Positions 37,158 through 48,394 of a stretch of 64,000 nucleotides of DNA are shown in pieces. This DNA is from Neurospora crassa OR74A (lineage: Eukaryota; Ascomycota; Sordariomycetes; Sordariales; Sordariaceae), in contig NC_026504.1 of the NCBI RefSeq assembly GCF_000182925.2, positions 4,526,001 to 4,590,000 of the forward strand. The letters run 5' to 3'. The position numbers and the translations under genes are program-made. Numbering within the stretch: the stretch's first letter is position 1; every line of letters starts with the position of its first letter. The notes under the pieces were generated by a model that was not told where the DNA came from, made no database searches, and saw only the letters and a program-made list of their open reading frames with translations.

Positions 37158-37976
37158 AGTGGAGAATCACAGCATGGGGACTACACCAGGCCACCAGAGA
37201 CGGCACGTTTGGGGGATAGTGGATGTGGCCGTTTGATGTGATCACACTATTCGATATCATTACGACTTGAATTACACATCAAAAGTTCGAATTACTCACT
37301 CCGGTCCACATATCCTACCGTTTTGTGAAGTGTTAGAGAGCACTGGTGACTGATCAAGATTGGACACAGAACGTCACCGGCCCCAGATTGAAGCGGTGAC
37401 ACATTTCCATGGGAACCTTGACGGTTTCATCCTATCTGGAAGGACACAAACGGGATGCGGCCAAAATGAGCAATATGGGAAATAAGTGGCTCACATCTAG
37501 AGAAGCAGGACGAGTCCAGACCCCGATTGTTGCAGCGTTGCTTATAATGCCCTGGGGGAACAAAGGATAACACGTAGCCGGAGTCAAGGTATCATGATCC
37601 ACTGCGATAAACGACGGGAGCTATCGCGGAGTGTTGGGATTGGGGTCACTTCCATCCTTTCCCGGTCCCAAGACTCTGACAGCTGCCTCTCCAAGTATTT
37701 CAGGCACAGCCGAAACTACTGACCCTTGAATGCCAAACTCACAAACCAGATCGAGCCACTTCTTCCCAGGCCGCCTGTGATCACACATTCAGTCTCCTTC
37801 TTTCCTTTGTCTGACACATCCAAGGGATCCTTCTTAGCGACAGCAACGGCTTGCGTTTCAAGGTAAGAACCTCTCCCCACTTCCTACAAAACCCCCAGCT
37901 GCCTACCTGCAATTTCTATCTCCACTGCAGCTTGTCCCACCCTCATTCTAACTGCCTGTACAGATATTTCGACGCT
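37158..37976. other. Intergenic and spliced leader of the proline-rich gene
   Basis: It contains a probable 5' UTR intron, GTAAGA at 37862 to TGTACAG at 37962, just before the ATG at 37977. Nothing else is seen. Confidence 0.5.
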
Positions 37977-38555
37977 ATGTCCGGCGAAGCAGGCGAAGAA
38001 GAACAAAAGTCTGTCCCACCGGCCGAGCCCGTACCACCCCCGCCCTCCGAGCTCGACAGCAACGAAGCTACAGGTGCTTCCGGAAATCAGGGGCATTCAG
38101 CCGCCGGAGCAGCAGCAGGTGCAGCAGCAGGTGCACAAGGTGCAACAACAGCTCATCAGCAGCCGCCTATTATCTACACAATGGCCTCCCCTTATATCGT
38201 TTTCCCCGGTGGCGGCTACACCGCCCAAACTACCACCACTTTCTTCCACGCTCCTCCTCCGCCTCCACCTCCCCCTCCGCCGCCGCCGCCGATGCCGATC
38301 CTAACCAACACCGTCACTACCACGACCTACCTAACGGGCGGCTTTGCACCCCAGCCACCTCCTCCGCCGCCGCCGCCGCCCGGCCCCATCACTTATTACC
38401 CGGTTCCGGCTCAGCAGGTCCAGCTGGCTCCGCAGGTGGTCAACGGATACGCGTACATGCCCGGTGGAACGGTGTTGCCGAATAGCAGTGTTGTGGGAGC
38501 TGCGCCGGCTCCGGCTCCGGGTGCGCCACCGATGGTTATTTGTGTTGCTCCCTAG
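37977..38555 (+). CDS. Proline-rich low-complexity protein
   Basis: Single coding exon, 192 aa, starting MSGEAGEEEQK. The order is an acidic/proline N-terminus, an Ala/Gly-rich stretch, then two uninterrupted proline runs (about 13 and 9 residues) separated by TNTVTTTTYLTGG, and a Pro/Val/Ala C-terminus ending VICVAP. Several aromatic-proline motifs (YYPVP, YIVFPGG) occur. No known domain. Poly-Pro runs of this kind bind profilin, SH3, WW or GYF domains, but no partner can be named. An in-frame upstream ATG exists but lies across the probable leader intron. Confidence 0.65.
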   Translation: MSGEAGEEEQKSVPPAEPVPPPPSELDSNEATGASGNQGHSAAGAAAGAAAGAQGATTAHQQPPIIYTMASPYIVFPGGGYTAQTTTTFFHAPPPPPPPPPPPPPMPILTNTVTTTTYLTGGFAPQPPPPPPPPPGPITYYPVPAQQVQLAPQVVNGYAYMPGGTVLPNSSVVGAAPAPAPGAPPMVICVAP

Positions 38556-40102
38556 TATTGAGGTGGCATCTTCGGCTCCTCGATTGATGACATGGAAAGG
38601 GTGGGAAAGAAGGGAATGAATGGGCAGGGTAGGAGGGAGAGGAGGGACTGAGGGAGGACATGGAGGGATTGGAGAGGAAAAACAAGAACCACTGGGACAT
38701 GGTGGAGAGATGAATAATACTTGAGCTGCAGACTCAAAGAGTGGAAGTGAACAATAAAGTGGATTGCGGGAGGAGTGGTCTCGTGCAAGCAATTGTCGCC
38801 AGTCCTTGGGAAGAAAAAGAATACGACGATATGGTGCCAGTATCAAGAAAGGAATACCTTAAGGAAAAGATAATTGCGTTTACTGGAATTTCGCGATTGG
38901 AGGTTGTTTTTGGTGTCAAACATATGCCTGTCTTCTGCTTGTTTTCCTCTACTTCACTCCACACTCAGCTTTCGTAAAACTAGGTAGTTTTACGACACTT
39001 GCTGACTCGGACTACAATGAGTAGGAATTGGACAATATCAAATAAATCACTTTACGATCAATAACACACTCATTATGACTTTTTTATTCCTTTGATTCTT
39101 TGGAGACAATTTGGGAAATATCCGGTTTGACGTACCATATCAGCTACAGGTTATCTATCATGTTGACAGTAAACTTGATGAAAAACATGATACCAAATTC
39201 CACTTACTAACATAAACATGTCCTGACTTTTGACCACCACCTTTGACAGGCCTCTTGTGGCATGGAGGTACTTATTGAGACAGCCCTAAGAAGGCCAGGA
39301 CTGCCTCGAGTAGAATATATACGACATTATATGGGCAGAGCTTTCTCACCTTTGTCTTTTTTTCAGAGGTGAATTGATAGCAGCCGTTGCGGGTCAATGA
39401 GGTTTCCATGGTCATTCATGTGTGACCAACCTCAGTTTGACCCCTAAATCATCGTTGACGCCAAGCCCTCCTAAGCCAGGATGTCGCCGTTGCAACGGGC
39501 AACAGCCCTATGTACTACGATACGTCTCAAAATGCCAAGGACCCAAGACAACCCCGGGCAATGCCAAGACTCGGAGAACGGAGAGGGACTGGTTTTTTTT
39601 TCTCCTTTCCCTTTTCTTTGCGCTGTGTTTTGTTGTTTCTCTTTGGCGTCTGTGAGAGCTTTTACTGCTTCTGGGACACCGTCAAACAACCAACCACCAG
39701 CGAGCGCTGCAAAACCAACCGATCTGACCCTCAACCCCAACGCCACACGCGGCACAATTTGACAGGACCGGAACATACGGGGGTGAAAGAGCTGAAAAGT
39801 CTCAGAGAAGGGGAATCGGGTTCGGTTGGTTGTGTTGAACTGTGTTTGACGGTCGTTGCGCTGCAGTCAGACGGTCACTCGGACTCCGAGTGAGGTTGGT
39901 GCACGGCAGTTTGGGAAGATAAAAAAAAAAGAGATTACACGGGCAAAGTGCGTCTGGTGGTCGCTTTATTACTCTGTTAACGCGGCCGCATTCAATTTGC
40001 GCTGTCCGCTTCGCTTGTCTACGGACACTGCTGCTAGCTCACTGTTAGAGGCTATAACAAAAAAGTGGGGCTGACACCACACTCACCACAGAGCCATCCT
40101 CA
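38556..40102. other. Intergenic, 1.5 kb
   Basis: AT-rich 3' UTR-like sequence followed by a mixed region; no gene supported. Confidence 0.5.
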
Positions 40103-41617
40103 ATGAGTGGCAGTTCCCGATATGTCTCCGCGGGTTTGCGGTCGGACAAGCTAAAGCTATTATTGTCGTCAAAGCAGCCATCCGGACTGCCGGTGTCATT
40201 TATCATTAAAGGGGCAGCATGCCGGTCTAGATGGTCGTCGACTTCAACAGTTGCGACGAACCGCGCACGTCATCTGCTACTATCTGGATCACCCGTGCAC
40301 CCACCACCCCATAACTCTTCAACAGCCCAGACGTCACCACCACCACCACCATCAAGGAGATCATTCAACACCATGGCCGAATACTCAGCAACCGTGTCCA
40401 AGCCCACATTGGGTGTCGCGCCCGAGGATGCCACCAGCCATCATGTCAGGGATTCCAAGGGTAAACTCGTCGGGTTCCAGAACCCGCACCCGTCTGCCGG
40501 TGTCCTGCGCAACACTTTCCAGACAGTAGGCAAGATGTTCTTGTAAGGAGCAGCATCATCATAGCGCCAACCCATCCTATTCATTGCGCTAACATACGGG
40601 AACAGGTCAAGGCTCCAGGGCAAAATGCCAGCTCCCGACTTGTCAAATGTTCAGATTCCCGTCATCAAGCCTTACTTCCTGGAAGAGAAGTCTGAGGCGC
40701 AGCACAGCGACACCAAGGCCCTGCGAGCAACCTGGCTCGGCCACGCATGCTATTATGTCGAGTACCCCAACGGCCTGCGCGTGCTTTTCGATCCCGTCTT
40801 TGAAGATCGCTGCGCACCTAGTCGTTACCTCGGCCCCAAGCGGTACACCCAACCGCCGTGCAGGCTGGCCGACATCCCCAAGCTGGATGCCATCGTCATT
40901 TCCCACTCGCACTATGACCACCTGTCGGAGCCGACCGTGCGCGAGCTCGCGGCGAACAACCCGGACGCACACTTCTTTGTCGGCTTGGGGTTGGCGAGTT
41001 GGTTCCGCGACACGGGTATCGACAAGGTGACGGAGATGGACTGGTGGGAGGACGCCACCCTGACCATCAAGAAGCCTAGCACTTCCGACGGCAAGGAGAC
41101 CATCGAAGAAATTGAGGCCCAAGTATCCTGCCTGCCATGCCAACACTCCTCCGCCCGCACCGGCTGGGACAAGGACACCACTCTCTGGTGCTCATTCGCC
41201 ATCAAGTCAGGTGGCAAGTCAGTCTGGTTCGGCGGTGACACCGGCTACCGCGCCGTACCGGAGATGCCGGCGGAGGAAGACGACTACGGACCAAAGTACG
41301 ACTCACTGCCCCGCTGCCCTCATTTCAAGCACATTGGCGAGCTACGCGGGCCCTTTAACTTGGGTTTGATTCCCATTGGCGCGTACAGGCCCAGATGGAT
41401 GTGGAGCGGCTTGCACTCGAACCCATATGATGCCGTGGAGATCTTCAAGGACACCAAGTGCGAGAAGGCCATGGCGATCCACTGGGGCACGTGGGTGTTG
41501 ACCATCGAGGAGGTGGAGGAGCCGCCCAAGTTGCTGAAGGAGGCGCTGAAGACGAGTGGACTGCCTGAGACGGGAGTGTTTGATAGCTGTGCCATTGGCG
41601 AGACCAAGGAGTTTTGA
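40103..41617 (+). CDS. fmp30: NAPE-PLD/Fmp30-like metallo-beta-lactamase-fold hydrolase
   Basis: Predicted N-acyl-phosphatidylethanolamine-hydrolysing phospholipase D, in yeast Fmp30 a mitochondrial protein tied to cardiolipin and NAPE levels. Exons are 40103-40542 and 40606-41617 (483 aa), joined by GTAAGG...GGAACAG with a GCTAAC branch site. Zinc ligands are visible: HSHYDH near residue 246, a further His in CQHSS, Asp in WFGGDTGY, and a His in AIHWGTW. The long start gives a Ser/Arg-rich N-terminus without acidic clusters that suits a mitochondrial presequence. A second in-frame ATG with good context (CACCATGG, 40373) would give 393 aa and a cytosolic form. The body matches NAPE-PLD closely (FDPVF, LDAIVISH, LGLIPIGAYRPRWMW). 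Confidence 0.93.
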
Positions 41618-42182
41618 TGGCTTCCTTCAATCGGCGGCGCACATGGGATTGGGACATGATACCCGAGCGTGGCGTTGGCTTCCAGGTTGACAAAGTTTCT
41701 GTACGATAGGTAGGTATGTAGGAAAGGGAAGGGCTATGCATATGAACAGGTAGGTCTTGCGCTGACGATTTGACAGTGTGAATATCAGAAAACCTCATGG
41801 TGGTCAGCATCTTATTTTGTATCCAATCTTGTAGTGATCTTGCTCGGAACGCGGCTGCCGATACAGATGGTGATGGTTGGTTGGTCATAAGCACCTTCGG
41901 CCTTTAGTGTTACCCCCGCCCAGTTCTGTGCCTTGTCATGGCTGAAATGTCAAAAGTACCTGGTTCTAGAGGTAGGTGGCATCGGCCATTCACCATTATC
42001 ACTTTCCGCAGTGACTTCTTATCGCGACAAAACTTTCCCTCTTCTCACTAACAAAGATCACGTAGCAGTCACGGCCCGCCAGCATCTTTGCTGCCATCAG
42101 TCGACGTTTAACTGGCTCATTCTGGGTCAAATTCTTCATCACAGGCATCATACCTCCCATCATCTAGCAAGTGATCAAAAAG
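41618..42182. other. Intergenic
   Basis: Terminator and promoter region between two plus-strand genes; a GGTAGGTATGTAGG-type repeat occurs near 41705. Confidence 0.5.
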
Positions 42183-43379
42183 ATGTCGCAAGAGCACCCA
42201 CCCCCGGATGGGGTCCCCACTCACGGCCCCGCTCCCGGCCCGTCCCTTCTCTCCACCACCTCCGCCTCGGCCACAACAACAGCTCCGTCTACGGTCCCAA
42301 TCTCGGTTCCTGCCCCGGCCGACATGCTTGGCACCCCCAGCACACCCGATACAACTATCACAACCAGCACCGACAGAAGAAGGGCAACGCCAGGAGAAAT
42401 CGACAACTGGGCACGCACCATATACAACTACCACCGAATGCACATGCACCTTCCCACCTTTTCTCCTACTCCCCCAAACCCATCAGACCTGGAAGAAGAA
42501 GACGGCTCGGAGCCAACTCGAATAATCTTCACCCTCTGCTCCCTCGACCTTCGCGTAGCCCACTACGCCGCCTATCTCTTTCTCACCACTTTTCTTCCTC
42601 CATCTCCTCCTCCTTCCTCCATCACTACCTCCTCTTCTTCCTTCAGCAACAAAGCACAAGCACAAGCACGATCACAACCGAACTCATCACCACCACCCCC
42701 CCGCAAAGCCTACCAGTACCTCCTCTTCTCAGGCCACTCCGGCCTTTTAACCCGTTCGTTGACCGGTGACCCCTGTCCCTTTTCATCTACCTCCACACCC
42801 TCCTCCTCCTCCTCCTCAGATGATGATGACACCCGACCCCAACCCCAAACAGCAGAAGAAGACAAGAAATATTTCCAATCCGAAGCCACCATCTTCGCCT
42901 CCATCGCCCTCTCCATGGGCGTGCCCCCCTCCGCCATCCTCATAGAAGAGCAATCCACCAACACGGGCGAAAACGTGCGCTTTACTCATGCCTTGCTGGA
43001 AAAAAGGGGAATCAAAGTATCGGAGGTTTTGCTGGTGCAGAAACCGTATATGGAGCGGAGAACGTGGGGGACGTTTGGGAGGCAGTGGCCTTCTTCTTTT
43101 TGTTCTTCCTCTGTGGAAGTGAAAGAGGAAGAAAGGGTAAACTATAGCGTGACCAGTCCGCCGTTGGAATGGGAGGAGTATCCTGATGAGGAGAGTGGGA
43201 ACGGGAGGGAACTGGTGATTAACGTCATGGTGGGAGATTTGGTGCGCATAAAAGAGTATGGGGAGAAGGGGTGGCAGGTTAAAATGGAGATACCAGAAAA
43301 TGTGTGGGAGGCGGGTAGAAGGTTGGTGGAGGAGGGAGGGTACGGGGGGCATTTAGCCGAGGGGTTCCGGTTCATTTGA
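42183..43379 (+). CDS. DUF218 (YdcF/ElyC-like) domain protein with low-complexity insertions
   Basis: Single exon, 398 aa, ATG at 42183 (MSQEHPPPDGV). The first ~75 residues are Pro/Ser/Thr-rich. The DUF218 core follows in pieces: IIFTLCSLDLR, LLFSGHSG, SEATIFASIALSMGVP and ILIEEQSTNTGENVRF, whose SGHSG, E-A and STNTGEN blocks are the family hallmarks. Between core blocks sit Ser/Pro-rich and Ser/Asp-rich inserts of 30-40 residues, and a Ser/Glu-rich insert near the C-terminus. Bacterial relatives are membrane-linked and act in envelope metabolism, but this version has no clear membrane helix. Fungal function is unknown. Confidence 0.8.
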   Translation: MSQEHPPPDGVPTHGPAPGPSLLSTTSASATTTAPSTVPISVPAPADMLGTPSTPDTTITTSTDRRRATPGEIDNWARTIYNYHRMHMHLPTFSPTPPNPSDLEEEDGSEPTRIIFTLCSLDLRVAHYAAYLFLTTFLPPSPPPSSITTSSSSFSNKAQAQARSQPNSSPPPPRKAYQYLLFSGHSGLLTRSLTGDPCPFSSTSTPSSSSSSDDDDTRPQPQTAEEDKKYFQSEATIFASIALSMGVPPSAILIEEQSTNTGENVRFTHALLEKRGIKVSEVLLVQKPYMERRTWGTFGRQWPSSFCSSSVEVKEEERVNYSVTSPPLEWEEYPDEESGNGRELVINVMVGDLVRIKEYGEKGWQVKMEIPENVWEAGRRLVEEGGYGGHLAEGFRFI

Positions 43380-43523
43380 GGAAGGGAGGAGTTTCGGGTG
43401 GTGATTGCATTGCACAAGGTTTTTGTAAGGGGGTAATTGGGTATTAGTGATGGTAATTAAATGCTTCACGAAAGAAAACCTGTAGTCGCTAACGATACTG
43501 ACAAAAGAGAAAAAAAGAAACTA
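43380..43523. terminator. Shared 3' region of convergent DUF218 and GH92 genes
   Basis: Only about 140 nt separate the two stop codons, so the 3' UTRs must be short or overlap on opposite strands. Confidence 0.4.
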
Positions 43524-46146
43524 TCACAAGCTTTCCAAATCCCCCCTCAACCAACTCCTGATCCGTTTGGCGCTACTACCGGCGGTATCATTCCATGATC
43601 CATATCCAGCAGAAGACGATGAGTTTCCATACCCTTTATACTCGCCCAAGCTCGGAGGAAGATCGGCCACTTTCGTACCCCAATCACTCTCTTTATCACC
43701 AAGCGTCAAGACCAGCTCCTTTCCTTCCGTGAAAAAGCTATGGTCGATCCAGTTCTTGCTATGCTTGACCCCATCAAGCGTGGCATTCTGAATGTAAATA
43801 TTCTTATAACTGGGATCAAAGTTGACATTTCTGATCCTCGCAATCTTGCCCGTCAACGGATTCGTAATATTCACCGACTTAAAGAACGGCGGAGTGATCA
43901 GGTACACGTTCTGCCCCGGATTGGGAAAAAGACCCATCATGGTAAAGGCCACAAACGAGCCCATGGCGCCGCTGTCGTCGTTGCCCGGCAGACCATCGGG
44001 AGTGGTGCCGAAGAACTCGGGAATGTAATAATGCGCACGCTTGGCGGAGAGAGCCGGTCGTCCGGCGTAATGGTACTGAAACACCGTGAGGAAGGACGGC
44101 TCGTTGCCGATGTACGTAATGTTTTGGTCGTGGAGGTAGTTCAGGCGGTCCACGAAGCGGTCTGGACCTCCGTAGAGACTGATCAGCGTTGCTTGGTCGT
44201 GGGGCACGTAGAAGCCATATTCCCAGATGGAGGACTCGAATGTCTCGGGGCCGTTGTTTTGCAGAGAGCAGACGCTGAAGTCGTCGTGGTTGGAGCAGTT
44301 TAGAGGGTTCTGATAACCCCAGGTGCCGTTGAGATATCGAGGTTCGAAAAATCCCGTGAAGCCAGTGTCGGTGCCGTTCCACCAGAAGGAAGTCTGATCT
44401 TCTTTGTAGAGGTTGCGCCAGTTACCGCTCGAAAGGGTGTACTTCTCCTGATCGGTTGTCCTGCCAGAGGCCTTGGCCATTTCGGCGATGCAGAAGTCGT
44501 TGTAGGCGTATTCGAGCGTACGGGAGATAGATCGTGTCAAGGTGCCGAAGCCTTTCCAATCAAAATCTTGGACGGGGATATAACCGAGGGTATGCCAGCT
44601 GTCGAGGCCACCGCGTCCCTGGCAGCACCAGTCGAATGGCTCAACCTCGGCGTCTTTGACAACAGCAGCGTAGCCATCCTCCCACTTAGATAGGTTAGCA
44701 TGGATGGCAAATGACATGAATAGGATGAGACGTACATTGATTCCTCCTTCAAGACCTTTGATGTATGCATCTGCCAGTACCACATCGGCATTTGAACCAC
44801 CCTAAGAGAGCTGGTCAGAAGAGTCCTCTACTTTGGACATAATGCAAATACCTGTGTGTAGCCTTTATTGAGACTCATTCTGCAGTCGGGAAGCCACCCC
44901 ACGTGCCGATACGTGTCAATGAGGGAGCGGATCATCTGAGTGACTGCCGTTGGGTCCGTAATGGTGAGAAACGGGAGCTGGGAACGGAACAGATCCCATA
45001 TGCTGTGATTGTGAGTTGAGAACGCACACCGGGGATATCTGGGAGCACATACCAGTAGAACGAATCAAAGTATGGCTCGTCACTGGACCACAGCGGATTT
45101 TCTCCGGTGTAGTTTTGTGGATTGATATGAGTGCGGTAGATACCGCTGTAAAAGTTGGTGATCAAGGATTTATCCACGCCCTTTGTCGATACCCTTATTC
45201 CGCCCATCTTGGCCTGCCATTGCTCTGTTGCTGCTCGTGATATCCGATCAAAGTCAAAGTCGGGAATCTCAGACTCGGCGTGTCTGCACGCTTGTTCGAC
45301 ACTGGTGAAACTCGTGGCGGTTCTTGCCAGAATCGGCTTGGCTCCAGATTTAAACCTCACGAATGCACCGCCCGGAAGAGGATAGCCATTGATGGATCTG
45401 GAGATAGTCATGTTCTTCACGGATGTGCTGGCTCTGCTGTCCGCAAAGATACCATTATCCAAGATCTCGGCACCGGAGAAGTCAGTACAGAAGTAAAGGA
45501 CGTAGTTCCCTTGAGCGAAGCTGGGCAAAAAACGAGCACTCCCCGTGATGCGGCCCGTTTTCTCATTGACTGATACTGTTCCATTGTCCTGCCTCGAGTT
45601 TGACAGATCAGTCAGATCCTGTAAGATGAGTGGTTGCGCGGCTTCACCCATGGTACTATTTTCAGGAAACGTAAATCTGAACAGAGCGGTATGTTGGGTG
45701 ACTGTCATGTCTGCCCGGATGCCGCTGTTCAGTGTGATTCCGAATGTCCCAGGGCTGGCAGAGACGCTGGATTCGTCGAAACCGCCAAAGTTGGCTCTCG
45801 TCTTCTTAGGAAACGCGCACCGGTTGATGTCTCCTCCGGGGCAGCTAGTATAGGGGAACAAGGCAAAGTTGCCCAAAGATGGACTACCACCGGTACCACT
45901 ATCATGCATCATGCTGAAGCCAGTAATCGGGGCGCCATCCAGAGTGAAGCCACCTTGGTTTGAACTGCTGTTCGTGTCGGCCACGGCCTTGGCCATCCCG
46001 TATGGAAGTGAGGCTCCGGGAAAGACATTTCCGCCGTTGCTTGAGCCAATCAATGGGTCGACATATTGGAGGATATCGTCTGTATCTTGGGCAAGTGTTC
46101 GGCCTGCGGAAAGGAGCACCAAAGTAGCGGAAAGCAATAATGTCAT
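43524..46146 (-). CDS. Secreted GH92 alpha-1,2-mannosidase
   Basis: Glycoside hydrolase family 92 enzyme, predicted to trim alpha-1,2-linked mannose outside the cell. Signal peptide MTLLLSATLVLLSAGRTLA. Exons: 46146-45053, 45002-44852, 44801-44736 and 44684-43524 (823 aa). Introns are GTATGT...ATCACAG, GTATTT...CTCTTAG, and a 51-nt intron (44735-44685, GTACGT, GCTAAC branch, CTAAG) whose length is divisible by three. Retaining it would insert a hydrophobic segment between GGIN and WEDGYAAVV, which is continuous in the family. Landmarks: YVDPLIGSSNGGNVFPGASLPYG, GFSMMHDSGTG, IWDLFRSQ, GGSNADVVLADAY, and NDDSGAMGSFVAFTMMGLFP with the usual acidic residues. Many N-x-S/T sites fit secretion. It shares a 2.2-kb divergent upstream region with the RGS-LOV gene. 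Confidence 0.95.
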
Positions 46147-48394
46147 TGTGAACAGAAGACAGCCATGAGATAAAGATAAACAACGAAGTATATGGGGGTG
46201 GGATGGGCTACAAGAACCAGAACAGTCCTCGCTTTATGTGAGGAGAGTAACCGAACCGGGATGGCGGATATAGTTCATCCCATGTCTTAAATCTAACCCC
46301 AAAGTCGGTTGCCCTGATGGAACCCCTGACCGTGCAGGTTTCTGAGCACAACACCAGGTCAACCGGCAGGAGCCATAGTCAAGCACACTGTTGTCACAGT
46401 AGCAACAGGAGTAAACCTCCGGGATCATTGGGGTGGGGGAAGTCACGCGCTGCCGTTGATCGACATCTTTCAAGCCCTCTGATGCCTTCCCTGCTACACT
46501 TACTGTTACTCCCAAGACGTCCATCGCGACTTGTCTGTAGGTAGGTATGATGAAGGCTTCGTCGTGGGCAGAGATGTGACACCGGTATTGGACCATCTGG
46601 CGGAACCAACTGCCAGTATTGGTTACAAGCTTTGTATCACGCCCTTTGATAGACTCTGCGGTTGTGCTCTGTATCTCCAAGTCGATCGTCTCGTGGTTGA
46701 GTGTCATACAAAGGGTCTGTGGGACGAAATCACCAATGCGAGCTCAGTCAAGGCACTCCCGCCATGTTGTGCGCGCAGGAGAGTCGGAGAGTATACCATA
46801 GTGCTTGGATTGCATATGCTTTGTAGCGTGGCAATTGCATTATGGAGGTAGCACAGATTGGTTGAATACGACAAAATAGCGGAAAGTGTGCAGCAACAGT
46901 TGATAACGATGGAAGAATCGCCATGTTTAACGGGGTGAGGTTGATGTCGAGTCGGAAAATGGAGGCGGGGACGACCTAGCCAATGGAACATAGGACGGGA
47001 AGCTTTAGATACAGGGCAAGAGGGCGCATACCCCTCGCAATATCGCGCTAAGGAGCTCCCCGCAGAAGGTCCAGGGCAGGGTGCATTTCCCTTCATGAGC
47101 GGGGCTACAGCGCTCTGCTGAATCGGGTGGCCGGGCAGCAGAGTGGGGGCGGACATGCCGTTCCGTCTTTCCTACCGGCCGGGCTCCCGCAATTCTGCCG
47201 GTTGCACATCAAATCCCCCGTCAAACACCAAGATCCCTCGTCAGTTGAAATCCATCCGTCAATAACCATCTCGCGTTCTTTTCAAGTTTGGTCCAAGTAG
47301 CTGCGAACATCAACCATGCAAGGAGACAACTGGAGACAAAGGAAACCTGCTGCTTGTTTCAACCGGCCTTTATCACCAATCTCCCGCTCGACGGACGAGA
47401 CGAGCAAGTATCCGATGCTCATGATTCACGACCTTCTAAGTGCCCAGTTATGGCAAACGAGATACAGAAGATCTCCCTCAATTGCGGAAGTGGGACTCAC
47501 CAGGACAGACTTTAGGCCTTCTTTCATCTCCAGATCCGGCTGCCAAACGCCATCTCTGAAGTTTTGGCGATGATCCCACACACACGGAATTACCAATCCA
47601 CGACATCCCTAGTCCTACCATCAGAAATCTTTGGCTCGCGGCTTGAAACACTCGTGTTGACGCTCGTGGCATGGAATCTTCTCATGGAAGACAAGCCAGG
47701 TGGCCGGCACTCTGCAACGACCCGGTTGAAACATGGCATGGATGGTGGTCTTGATCCTCGATGCAAACGCTTGAGATGAATTGGAGTACCTTTCCCGGCA
47801 AGACTGACTGGATATTCACGGAAGTTGACACGGCGGCCGCCAGGGAAGCCTAGGTGTACCTCGGGTTAGGTGAACTGCCGTTACTCGCCCGCAGTGGGTG
47901 AAAAGCAAAGTCACTTGGACCCCTATGACCGAGATGGGCCCTGTTCCTTTTCTTTTGGAATCAAGGATTGCCCGTTTGCACTCGACTCTTTTCAATGAAC
48001 CGTACCGCCGGATGTCATCTCATCCACGGGTGACCACGGCTCCTCGCAGAAAAGTGTCCTCAATACGGAATGATGATCGGAAAGTCCACACTCAGGAAGA
48101 AGGACCGGATCGTCGCCTCTTTCGCCTCTTGCTTCGATCAAAGTGGGGTCTATGCCTAGTGAGAGCGTCCATGGTTGAAGGCACACGAGAAACGATGGAA
48201 AGTCAACAAAAAGTGCTATACGCACAGTCTCCAAGAAGTCGATTCTCCTAAGAGGTTTTATGGTCCGGAAGGTGTTGGTGTCTGTCGTTTATATCTCGTG
48301 GTTAATCTCGGGTTCTTTTCATCCTCTCATCAAGACGAAAACCCGAATACTCCGTTTTCAAAGACCCTTCACGCACTTCAGTCCGATAACTATC
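46147..48394. other. Divergent intergenic region between GH92 and RGS-LOV genes
   Basis: No gene is supported. The region carries GATC-containing motifs at 48072-48080 and around 48107-48139 that would fall in the RGS-LOV promoter or leader. A GGTAGGTA repeat is at 46538-46546. An in-frame ATG at 48260 could extend the RGS-LOV protein by 45 mostly hydrophobic residues, but the sequence looks like leader. Confidence 0.45.

Noticed and set aside
46234-48250. Short frames on both strands between the GH92 and RGS-LOV genes
   Set aside because: None exceeds about 160 codons and none has recognisable features; best explained as upstream regulatory DNA.
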